A stretch of 64,000 nt of DNA from Denitratimonas yunnanensis (SeqCode) (GTDB lineage Bacteria; Pseudomonadota; Gammaproteobacteria; Xanthomonadales; Xanthomonadaceae), in the NCBI GenBank assembly GCA_026410415.1, contig JAPMLR010000001.1:620001-684000 (forward strand). Direction: 5' to 3'. Positions 28,071 to 35,997 of the stretch are shown piece after piece. The number at the start of each line of letters is the position of its first letter. The stretch's first letter is position 1. Made by a program: the position numbers and the translations under genes. The notes beneath the pieces are model-generated. The model was not told the origin of the DNA. It was given only the letters and a program-made list of their open reading frames with translations, and did not search any database.

Positions 28071-28595
28071 TCACATCCGCACCGGTGGTTCGACCGTGCA
28101 TCGTTCCACTTGCCGTCCGGCGGCGACCGCGGCATCCGGAAAGCCGGTCAACTCACGCGCGATCCGGATCGTCGTCCAGTTGCGGCGACACAACCCGCCC
28201 AGACGCGGTCCTTTTTCCCACGACGCATTGGCCCAGCGCACGGCATCATCGAAGCGCCCCTGCACGAGCGCCAGCTCGGCGCGCCACTGGATGAGTTCGG
28301 GATCGTCCGGTATCAACTCCAGAGCTCGGTCGAGCGCGGCCTCGGCCTGATCGAAAGCACGCTCCGCCTCATGGCGCAAGGCCGCCTCCCACAAATCGGC
28401 CACCAGCGGATCGCGCAACGGGGTCACATCGATGCCGTCATTGGCGGCCGAGGCGGCTGCGCGCACTTCCGCGATGACATCGCGTGGCGGGGCCTCCTCC
28501 TGGGCCGTCGGTGACTGGATCGGCGGCGTCGAAGCGCACGCGGCCAAGGCAGCGATGACAAACACCGCCCCGCTGCGAATCACATTCCCTGTCAT
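28071..28595 (-). CDS. TPR-containing outer membrane lipoprotein, probable LpoP-like PBP1b activator
   Basis: 174 residues. The N-terminus is a lipoprotein signal with lipobox AALAAC (Cys 20, followed by Ala-Ser, so outer membrane sorting is expected). A proline/glutamate-rich linker precedes a helical domain with a tetratricopeptide pair (AERAFDQAEAALDRALELIP and ELALVQGRFDDAVRWANASW), ending in a CRRNW segment. Its ATG overlaps the PBP1b stop by 4 bases (ATGA), so it is translationally coupled to mrcB. In Pseudomonas, LpoP is a TPR lipoprotein encoded beside PBP1b that activates it; the layout here is the same. Assignment by context and domain type, not by sequence match. Confidence 0.75.
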   Translation of the reverse strand: MTGNVIRSGAVFVIAALAACASTPPIQSPTAQEEAPPRDVIAEVRAAASAANDGIDVTPLRDPLVADLWEAALRHEAERAFDQAEAALDRALELIPDDPELIQWRAELALVQGRFDDAVRWANASWEKGPRLGGLCRRNWTTIRIARELTGFPDAAVAAGRQVERCTVEPPVRM

Positions 28596-30898
28596 TCATC
28601 TTCTCCTGGGCCAAACCATTGGCGCAGTCGCGCCAGGCGGCAATTTCGGGTTTCCATCGGAAGATAGCCGGCGACAAACGCGAAACGCTGCGCGCCGGGG
28701 CATTCCTCATGAGTGAGCGCGAATTCTTCCTCATCCACCACGCCCCATTCCAGCCCATCCTCGTCCACCCGGAGCGGCAAGGTCGGCACCCGGCGGAACA
28801 AATCGCCCCACACCTTCATTGCCCCGGTGGAACCGTACAGGCCGGTCGACTGATTGGCGTCATTGCCAACCCAGACAACGGCCAGATGGCTGCCCGTGAA
28901 TCCCGCAAACCAGCTGTCGCGACTGTCGTTGCTCGTGCCGGTCTTTCCTGCGGCCCGAAGCCACGCAAGGCCCGACGTGGACAAGGAACGCGCGGTGCCA
29001 TTCGTCACCGCGTCCTGCAGCGCGATGGATACCAGACGTGCGGCAATGGTGTCGCCACGCTGCGGCGGCGCAGGCGCCACGTCGTAACGCTTCAACGGTA
29101 CGCCTGCGGGATCAAGCACGCCCCGGACCGCGCGCAATGGCTGAATCTGCCCGCCCGAGGCGATGAACTGGTAGGCCTGCGCCATCTGCAGCGGCGACAG
29201 ATCGACCGAACCCAGCAACAGTGACGGATGCGGTGCCGCGTCGATCGCGGCAAGGACATCCAGCAAGCGCGCCAAGCGCTCCACGCCCACATCCATGCCG
29301 ATGCGGACCGTTGCCTGATTGTAGGAATGCGCCAAGGCATCGCGCAGCGTCACGCGCCCGTGACTGCGTCCATCGACATTCTCCGGACTCCAGGTTCGAT
29401 TGCCGGGCAGGCGCAGGGTGATCGGAGCGTCATCCACGCGGGTCGCCAGCGAATAGCGATCAGGCTGTGCCAGCGCCAGCAAGTGCACGAAGGGTTTCAG
29501 CAGCGACCCCACCGGGCGGCGCGCATCGAGTGCACGATTGAACCCGTGATCACCGGGGTCGCGCGCGCCCACGATGGCGAGGATCTCGCCACTGCCGGTA
29601 TCGCTCAGCACCAGCCCGGCCTGCAGCGCCGGCCGGCCCTTCTGCTCCAGCGCGGACAGTTGTGTGGCGACGGCAGTTTCGGCGGCGTTCTGGGCCGACG
29701 GGGAAAGCGTGGTCAATACCGTCAGCCCCGCGCCACGCAACGTCTCCGGCGTGTAATCGCGCTGCAATTGGTCGCGAACCAGCGCCATGAAAGCGGGATA
29801 GCGATTGCGCGACAGACTGGCCGTGCGTGCGATGCCGAGCGGGCGCTCGCGCGCCGCATCGTGACGCGGCTTGTCGATCAGCCCGGCATCCAGCATGGCG
29901 CGCAGAACGTGCTCGCGACGTGCCTTGGCGCTTTCCGGCCGGCGGCGCGGATCATGCGCGGATGGCCCCTGGATCAGGCCCACCAGCAACGCGATGTCCG
30001 AATCGGAAAGCTGCTCCAATTCGCGCCCGAACCAGAATTCCGCTCCCGCCGCGATGCCGTGGACGGCTTGACCACCCTGCTGGCCGAGATACACCTGATT
30101 GACGTAGGCCTCGAGGATGGTGCGCTTGTCGAAACGGGCTTCGATGATCAGCGCATACAGGATTTCCCGCAGCTTCCGCCCCATCCTTTGTTCGCGGGTC
30201 AGATAGAGATTCCGCACCAGCTGCTGGGTCAGGGTGCTCGCACCCTGACGCACTTCACCGTGGCGCAGGTTGACCCACATCGCACGAAGCATGCCCTTCA
30301 CGTCGATGCCGATGTGGTGCTTGAAATCGCGGTCCTCGACTGCCTGCAATGTGGTCAGCAGCAGCGGCGGAACATCCTCCAGACGTACCAGCCGGCGCTC
30401 TTCCTGCTTTTCGCCGTACAACGTGGCGATGCGCGCCGGATCCAGTCGCACTCGCTCGACCGCCTTGTCGCCCGAACGCACCGACGTCACGCGTCCGCCG
30501 CCCAGAGTGACCTCCAGCCGCTGCCCCGGCCACGCGCCTTCCAGATCGGTGAACCCGCGCGTGGCGATGACGAATCGCTCTCCCGAACGGGAGTACGTGC
30601 CAGGTTGGCGCGCGCCGCTCTCGGCCACGTAGCGCGAGGCGCGCAACTCGTCTTCCAGCGCTTCAGGCGTCAGCGCGCGTCCGGCACGCAATTCGAGCGG
30701 CTGTGCCATCACGCGGGTGGGCACCTGCCAGGTCAGACGCCCGAATGCTTCCCGAACCTGCCGGTCCGCGACCCAGACGTAAGGGCCGAGAAACCCGACA
30801 AGAAGGCCGAAACCCGCCAGCGCAAACGGCAGAAGGCGATGAAACCAGATTCGCCAGCGCGACGGCGCGGCGGTTTTCTTCGAGCGACGGGCAGCCAA
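28592..30898 (-). CDS. mrcB: Penicillin-binding protein 1B (bifunctional transglycosylase/transpeptidase)
   Basis: 768 residues from TTG 30898, chosen because AGGT lies 6 bases upstream and longer versions would run into the divergent glycosyltransferase. One transmembrane helix (LLPFALAGFGLLVGFLGPYV) anchors it. A UvrB-like domain precedes the GT51 glycosyltransferase, with QAVEDRDFKHHIGIDVKGML and QGASTLTQQLVRNLYL. The transpeptidase has SLLK (RPVGSLLKPF), SYN (AHSYNQATV) and KTGT (AAGKTGTSNDS) motifs. It polymerises and crosslinks peptidoglycan on the outer face of the inner membrane. It leads an overlapping operon with the TPR lipoprotein. Confidence 0.95.
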   Translation of the reverse strand: MAARRSKKTAAPSRWRIWFHRLLPFALAGFGLLVGFLGPYVWVADRQVREAFGRLTWQVPTRVMAQPLELRAGRALTPEALEDELRASRYVAESGARQPGTYSRSGERFVIATRGFTDLEGAWPGQRLEVTLGGGRVTSVRSGDKAVERVRLDPARIATLYGEKQEERRLVRLEDVPPLLLTTLQAVEDRDFKHHIGIDVKGMLRAMWVNLRHGEVRQGASTLTQQLVRNLYLTREQRMGRKLREILYALIIEARFDKRTILEAYVNQVYLGQQGGQAVHGIAAGAEFWFGRELEQLSDSDIALLVGLIQGPSAHDPRRRPESAKARREHVLRAMLDAGLIDKPRHDAARERPLGIARTASLSRNRYPAFMALVRDQLQRDYTPETLRGAGLTVLTTLSPSAQNAAETAVATQLSALEQKGRPALQAGLVLSDTGSGEILAIVGARDPGDHGFNRALDARRPVGSLLKPFVHLLALAQPDRYSLATRVDDAPITLRLPGNRTWSPENVDGRSHGRVTLRDALAHSYNQATVRIGMDVGVERLARLLDVLAAIDAAPHPSLLLGSVDLSPLQMAQAYQFIASGGQIQPLRAVRGVLDPAGVPLKRYDVAPAPPQRGDTIAARLVSIALQDAVTNGTARSLSTSGLAWLRAAGKTGTSNDSRDSWFAGFTGSHLAVVWVGNDANQSTGLYGSTGAMKVWGDLFRRVPTLPLRVDEDGLEWGVVDEEEFALTHEECPGAQRFAFVAGYLPMETRNCRLARLRQWFGPGEDE

Positions 30899-30976
30899 TG
30901 CCGGACCTGAAACAATGCGGGCGCACAGTGTATCGGAGCTTCGGTCACCATCGTCTGGCAGATTCGGGGCGCTTGC

Positions 30977-30985
30977 TGGGATAAT
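30977..30985 (+). promoter_or_regulatory. Extended -10 promoter element before the giant glycosyltransferase
   Basis: TGGGATAAT (TG-n-GATAAT) at 30977-30985 is an extended -10 element about 50 bases ahead of the likely start. No good -35 is seen at the usual distance, which is common for extended -10 promoters. Confidence 0.35.
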
Positions 30986-31037
30986 CGCAGACCTTTTGCT
31001 GCCAGCCGGATGCACCCGGCCTTTCGTCGACCTCATC

Positions 31038-34000
31038 GTGTTGAATTCCCAGCCATCCGTACCTCCTGTCCTGTGTCTGTACGTGCCCGTGCCTGCGGCG
31101 GTGCCGGGCTTTCCGGAGGATGTGGAGGTCTTCGATGCGCCACCAAACGCATCAGCCCGGGAAGCGCTCATGGCCTGCGCCGCCGCCCATCCAGGCCGGG
31201 ACATCGTGCTGGTAGCCAGCGACACGAGACTGCCGGAAGCCTGGTGGTCGCGCCTGTGTGCGGCACGCGGATCGGGCTTCGACGTGGTTTCGCCGCTGTC
31301 CAGCGCCAGCCCGGCACTCGACCCCTTCGACGGCCTGCCGGCACCGGACCGGATCGACGACGCCGATGCCTGCGTTTACATGCTGTCCGAACGCGAACCG
31401 ATTCAGGCCCGCGTGTGGCTGCCGAGCTGCTGCCTGTGGCGCAGCGCGGCGCTGGGCGCACTGGACGAGACGCACGCCGATGGCGAACTCCCGGCCGGCC
31501 TGCAAGCCGCCCTGCTGGACAGCGTTTACGTTCGCACGGCGCGCTCGCTGCCGTTCCACGGCCCCGTCCCTGCGGCCATCGATGTGCTTCGGCAGCGCAT
31601 CCGGTCGTTGGACGGGCGAATCCCCCGGGCCGTGGGACGTGACGACCGCCCTGTCCTGCTGCATGTCCTGCACGGCTGGGGCGGCGGCGTGCAACATTTC
31701 GTCGACCTGCTGATGAGGTCCAGCGGGGCGTACTGCCACATCGCACTCGTGGCGCAGAGCAACAGCGCCACGCGCTGTCCCGGCGAAGGCTTGGCGCTGC
31801 ATGACGACCTGACGGCCCCGCCGCTGGCGACGTGGCCACTGGCTGCCGGGATCGATTCGACCGCCGTGGCCTCGATCGAGTACCAGTCGGCGCTGACGCG
31901 CCTGCTGCGGCGCTTCCGTGTGGCGCAGGTCATGGTGTCGTCACTCATCGGACACAGTCTGGCGGCGCTGCGCACCGGCTTGCCCACCGCCGTGGTTTGC
32001 CACGACTACTACCCGCTGTGGCCTCGGCTCCACGTGGACTTCGGCGACGAAAACACGGACTTTTCGCCCGATGCCATCGCCCGGACATTGGGCAACGACA
32101 ACCCGGAATCGCTATTTGCCGAGAATCGCCCCGAGGCATGGCGCGCATTGCGCGAGAATTATGTGGCTGCGCTGCTGGAAAGCCGGGCCACGCTGTTCTT
32201 CCCGAGCAGCACGGTGCAGCGAAATCTGGACCGCATCGAACCGCGGCTCGCGTCGCTGCCACGCCACACGATCCCGCATGGCATTCCTCCCTGGCCCGAC
32301 GCCGTGGCGCCGGCTGCCCCCCCGCCGCGAAACACGTTGCGCGTCCTGGTGCTGGGCCGGATCAACGGCGGCAAGGGCGAGGACCTGCTTTCCGAGCTGA
32401 TTCCGCAACTCGATCCGCGCATCGAACTGCTGCTTCTGGGCGCCGGTCGCGCCGGAATGCGGTTTTTCGGCACACCGAACGTGCATCTGCGGATGGATTA
32501 TCAGCGTGACGAACTGCCGGCACTGATCCGCCAGTTCACCCCGGATCTGGCCTTGATCCCGGTGACCGTGGCGGAAACCTTCAGCTTTACGCTGTCCGAG
32601 CTCTGGAGCCTGGGCGTCCCCGTGTTGGCCACCCGGCTGGGCAGTCTCGCCGAGCGCATCCGCCATGGCGACAATGGGCTGCTGGTTGAACCGGACGCCG
32701 AAGCGGTACACACCGCGCTCGCGGCATTGCTGGCAGATCGCCAGCCGCTGAACCCATTGCGCCGCCTCCATCCGCAGTCCACCCCCGAAGACATGGCGGC
32801 CGCGTACGAAGCCGCATTGCCGCGGGTCGATGCGCGCCCTTGGCCGGCGCTCGACACCACGGACCCGGTACTGGCCAACGTGCGCCACGCACTGGAGCGT
32901 GCCAACCGGCGACTCGCCGAAGCGCTGGATCGGGCTGGGCAACGGCTTGCCGAACAACAGACCGAGTTGGAACGACGTGGCGACTGGGGCGATTCGCTGC
33001 AGGACCTGCTCGACGCACGCACACAGTGGGCAGTGGAGCTGGATGCCGCGCTGGATACCGCGAGGAAACATGTCACCAGCCTGTCCGACGAACTGGAAGA
33101 ACGGGTTGCCTGGGCCAAGTCGCTGGATGCCGACCTCGCCCACGCACGCAACCATATCGACAGCCTGTCCGACGAACTGCAACAACGCACCAGCTGGGCA
33201 AAGTCGCTCGAAACCGACCTTACTGCGGCACGCGGCCATATCGATACCTTGTCCGACGAACTGCAACAACGCACCAGCTGGGCGAAGTCGCTCGAAACCG
33301 ACCTTACTGCGGCACGCGGCCATATCGCGTCGCTGTCCACACTGGTCGAGGAACGAACCACGTGGGCGCAATCATTGGATGCCGAGCTGGAAGCATCCCG
33401 CCAGCACCATGTCACGCTCTCGGAGGAATTCGACGAGCGCACCCGCTGGGCGCTATCTCTGCAAGAGGAACTTATGGCAACGAATCAGGAACTTGAACGC
33501 CTTGGACGCATCTGGCAACAAGACCGCGCCACGCTTGAACAGACCCAAGGCGACCTGACTCAAACCCGGGGCGAGCTGGCGCAGACACGCGCCACCCTCG
33601 CCATGAGCCAGGCCGAGATCACCACACTGACGGCTTCGCTCCAGATGGCCATCGCCCACGGAGATGCAATGCAGCGTGATCGCGACACAATCCTGGCCAG
33701 CCGCTCGTGGCGAATGACGCGCCCGTTCCGCCATGCCAATCGCCTGCTGGCCAAGTTTTTCGCACGCATCAAGTTCCGCTGGCAGCGGCTGGTGTCGCTG
33801 CAACGCCGCATACTCCTGAGCCTGCGCACCCGTGGTCTCGCCGGAACGCTGAAGCGGGTGAATCAGGAGCTGCGCCCGGCCCCCGCCAGCACCCCGATTG
33901 CGATGCCCTTGCCGGAAGGTCTGGACATTTCCGATCTGCGTCTGCCCTCGTCCGACAAACCTGCCGTCAGCATCGTGATCCCGGTCTACAACCACCTCGA

Positions 34001-35843
34001 TGCGACGCTGGTGTGCCTGCGCTCCCTCGCGCAAACCCGCAATCGCACGCCGCACGAAATCATCGTCGTGGACGATTGTTCCAGCGATGAATCTCCAGTG
34101 GTACTGCCGCAGATCGTCGGCCTGCACTACCAGCGCAATCCCGAGAACACCGGCTTCATCGGAGCCTGCAACGCCGGGGCCGCAAATGCACGCGGCGAAT
34201 TCGTCGTGTTCCTGAACAACGACACCGCGGTGCAGGACGGCTGGCTGGATGCGCTGATCGACACCTTCTCTCAACACCGTGACGTCGGCCTGGCCGGTGC
34301 CAAATTGGTGTACCCGGACGGTCGCTTGCAGGAAGCCGGCGGCATCGTGTTCTCCGACGGATCGGGTTGGAATTACGGTCGTTTCGATGACCCGGCCAAG
34401 CCCGAGTACAACTTCGTGCGCGAGGTGGACTACTGCTCCGGTGCCGCGATCATGCTGCGCACCGAGCTGTTCCGTCGCTTCGGCGGGTTCGACGCGCATT
34501 ACGCGCCGGCCTACTACGAAGACACCGATCTGGCCATGAAGGTGCGGGCCGCGGGCCTGCGCGTGCTGTACCAGCCGGCCTCGGTCGTCGTGCATTTCGA
34601 AGGCGTGAGTTCGGGCACCGACACCTCCAGCGGCACCAAGCGGTATCAAGTGATCAACCAGGAGAAATTCCTGGCGCGATGGAAGGATGCCCTCGCCTCG
34701 CACGCGGCCCCGGGGACGGACATCGTCATCGCGCGCCAGCATCGGTCGAAGAAGCACGTCCTGGTGATCGACGCCACCACGCCGCAGCCAGACCATGATT
34801 CGGGCTCGGTGCGCCTGTGCAACGTCTTCCGCCTGCTGCGCGAGGAGGGCTGCACGGTGACCTTCTTTGCCGACAACCGCGCCTACGTGGAACGCTACAC
34901 CGAGGCGTTGCAGCAGCTCGGCGTCGAGGTGCTGTGGCATCCGTTCTTCGAACCGGTGTCATGGTTCGAACGCAACGGCAAACGCTTCGACCTGATCCTG
35001 GTCGCGCGCCACTACATCGCCTCCAGCTATGTCGACCTGATCCGCAGCCACGCGCCGCAGGCGCGCTGGGCCTTCGATACCGTGGACCTGCACTACCTGC
35101 GGGAACAGCGCGCGGCGGAACTGGCCGGGAGCGCGGAACTGGCACGCACCGCGGAGAAAACCCGCGAACAGGAGCTTGCGCTGATCCGCGCCAGCGATGT
35201 GACCCTCGTCGTCAGTCCGGTGGAAAAGGAACTGTTGGGGCGCGAGGTTCCGGAAGCCCGCGTCGACATCCTGTCCAACGTGCACGAAGTGTTCGGGCGC
35301 CGCCGCAGCTTTCACGACCGCACCGACATCATGTTCATCGGTGGCTACCAGCATCCACCCAACATCGATGCCGCAGTGTGGTTCGCCCACGAGATACTGC
35401 CGCTGGTGCGACAGGAGATTCCCGAGCTGCGCTTCCACCTCATCGGCAGCAAGGCGCCGAACGAAGTGTGCGCGCTCGGAGAATTGCCCGGTGTCGTGTT
35501 CCACGGTTTCGTCGAAGACATCGAGCCTTTCCTCGACGGCTGTCGCCTGGCGGTCGCCCCACTGCGCTACGGCGCGGGGGTCAAGGGCAAGGTCAACATG
35601 AGCATGAGCTATGGCCAGCCGGTGGTCGCCACCGGCATCGCGGTGGAAGGCATGTTCGCCGAGCCGGGACGCGACGTGCTCGTGGCCGAGACACCGGCGG
35701 ATTTTGCCGCCCAGGTGATCCGCGCCTACCGCGACGAGGCACTGTGGACGCAGTTGTCGGACAACGGCTTGGCGAATGTCACGCGCCACTTCTCGTTCGA
35801 ATCCGCCCGTGGTGCGGTTCGACGGTTGTTGGGGCCTGACTGA
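31038..35843 (+). CDS. Giant multi-domain glycosyltransferase: GT4, coiled coil, GT2, GT4
   Basis: About 1,601 residues if it starts at GTG 31038 (TTG 31041 is equally possible; the open frame extends to 30915). The first GT4-type module has LRVLVLGRINGGKGEDLLSE at about 431 and ETFSFTLSELWSLGVPVLAT near 520. Residues about 656-823 are a coiled coil of 28-residue repeats. A GT2 module begins near 975 with PAVSIVIPVYNHLDATLVCL, a VVDDCSSDES DXD-region and VVFLNNDTAVQDGWLDALID. A second GT4 module fills 1238-1601 (IMFIGGYQHPPNIDAAVWFA, LRYGAGVKGKVNMSMSYGQP). No signal or membrane segment. It likely builds a multi-sugar surface glycan such as O-antigen; substrate unknown. Confidence 0.88.
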   Translation: MLNSQPSVPPVLCLYVPVPAAVPGFPEDVEVFDAPPNASAREALMACAAAHPGRDIVLVASDTRLPEAWWSRLCAARGSGFDVVSPLSSASPALDPFDGLPAPDRIDDADACVYMLSEREPIQARVWLPSCCLWRSAALGALDETHADGELPAGLQAALLDSVYVRTARSLPFHGPVPAAIDVLRQRIRSLDGRIPRAVGRDDRPVLLHVLHGWGGGVQHFVDLLMRSSGAYCHIALVAQSNSATRCPGEGLALHDDLTAPPLATWPLAAGIDSTAVASIEYQSALTRLLRRFRVAQVMVSSLIGHSLAALRTGLPTAVVCHDYYPLWPRLHVDFGDENTDFSPDAIARTLGNDNPESLFAENRPEAWRALRENYVAALLESRATLFFPSSTVQRNLDRIEPRLASLPRHTIPHGIPPWPDAVAPAAPPPRNTLRVLVLGRINGGKGEDLLSELIPQLDPRIELLLLGAGRAGMRFFGTPNVHLRMDYQRDELPALIRQFTPDLALIPVTVAETFSFTLSELWSLGVPVLATRLGSLAERIRHGDNGLLVEPDAEAVHTALAALLADRQPLNPLRRLHPQSTPEDMAAAYEAALPRVDARPWPALDTTDPVLANVRHALERANRRLAEALDRAGQRLAEQQTELERRGDWGDSLQDLLDARTQWAVELDAALDTARKHVTSLSDELEERVAWAKSLDADLAHARNHIDSLSDELQQRTSWAKSLETDLTAARGHIDTLSDELQQRTSWAKSLETDLTAARGHIASLSTLVEERTTWAQSLDAELEASRQHHVTLSEEFDERTRWALSLQEELMATNQELERLGRIWQQDRATLEQTQGDLTQTRGELAQTRATLAMSQAEITTLTASLQMAIAHGDAMQRDRDTILASRSWRMTRPFRHANRLLAKFFARIKFRWQRLVSLQRRILLSLRTRGLAGTLKRVNQELRPAPASTPIAMPLPEGLDISDLRLPSSDKPAVSIVIPVYNHLDATLVCLRSLAQTRNRTPHEIIVVDDCSSDESPVVLPQIVGLHYQRNPENTGFIGACNAGAANARGEFVVFLNNDTAVQDGWLDALIDTFSQHRDVGLAGAKLVYPDGRLQEAGGIVFSDGSGWNYGRFDDPAKPEYNFVREVDYCSGAAIMLRTELFRRFGGFDAHYAPAYYEDTDLAMKVRAAGLRVLYQPASVVVHFEGVSSGTDTSSGTKRYQVINQEKFLARWKDALASHAAPGTDIVIARQHRSKKHVLVIDATTPQPDHDSGSVRLCNVFRLLREEGCTVTFFADNRAYVERYTEALQQLGVEVLWHPFFEPVSWFERNGKRFDLILVARHYIASSYVDLIRSHAPQARWAFDTVDLHYLREQRAAELAGSAELARTAEKTREQELALIRASDVTLVVSPVEKELLGREVPEARVDILSNVHEVFGRRRSFHDRTDIMFIGGYQHPPNIDAAVWFAHEILPLVRQEIPELRFHLIGSKAPNEVCALGELPGVVFHGFVEDIEPFLDGCRLAVAPLRYGAGVKGKVNMSMSYGQPVVATGIAVEGMFAEPGRDVLVAETPADFAAQVIRAYRDEALWTQLSDNGLANVTRHFSFESARGAVRRLLGPD
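33003..33506 (+). repeat. Six 84-bp (28-residue) tandem repeats within the glycosyltransferase gene
   Basis: Units begin at 33003, 33087, 33171, 33255, 33339 and 33423. Each encodes a variant of (D/E)EL-(Q/E)-(Q/E)RT-WAKSL-(E/D)-(T/A)-(D/E)L--AR-H---LS. Units at 33171 and 33255 are almost identical at base level, a sign of recent duplication. 28 residues equal four heptads, so unit number changes the coiled-coil length without breaking register. Confidence 0.9.
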
Positions 35844-35997
35844 GCATCGGGCCGATCACCACCAGCCAACCGATCAACGGCAGAGTCGCGGTGTCACCGT
35901 TCGTCTGTCGGGCGATGCCGCAGCCGCGGCAAGTCCGTACCTGTCAACCTCGTTCGGTGTGTTGCTGCGGCGCCGCCGGCTTGCTGGAAGCTGGTGC

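Noticed and set aside
26116..28350. A 744-residue reading frame on the plus strand
   Set aside because: Antisense to the YoaA helicase and the lipoprotein genes; lacks any motif.
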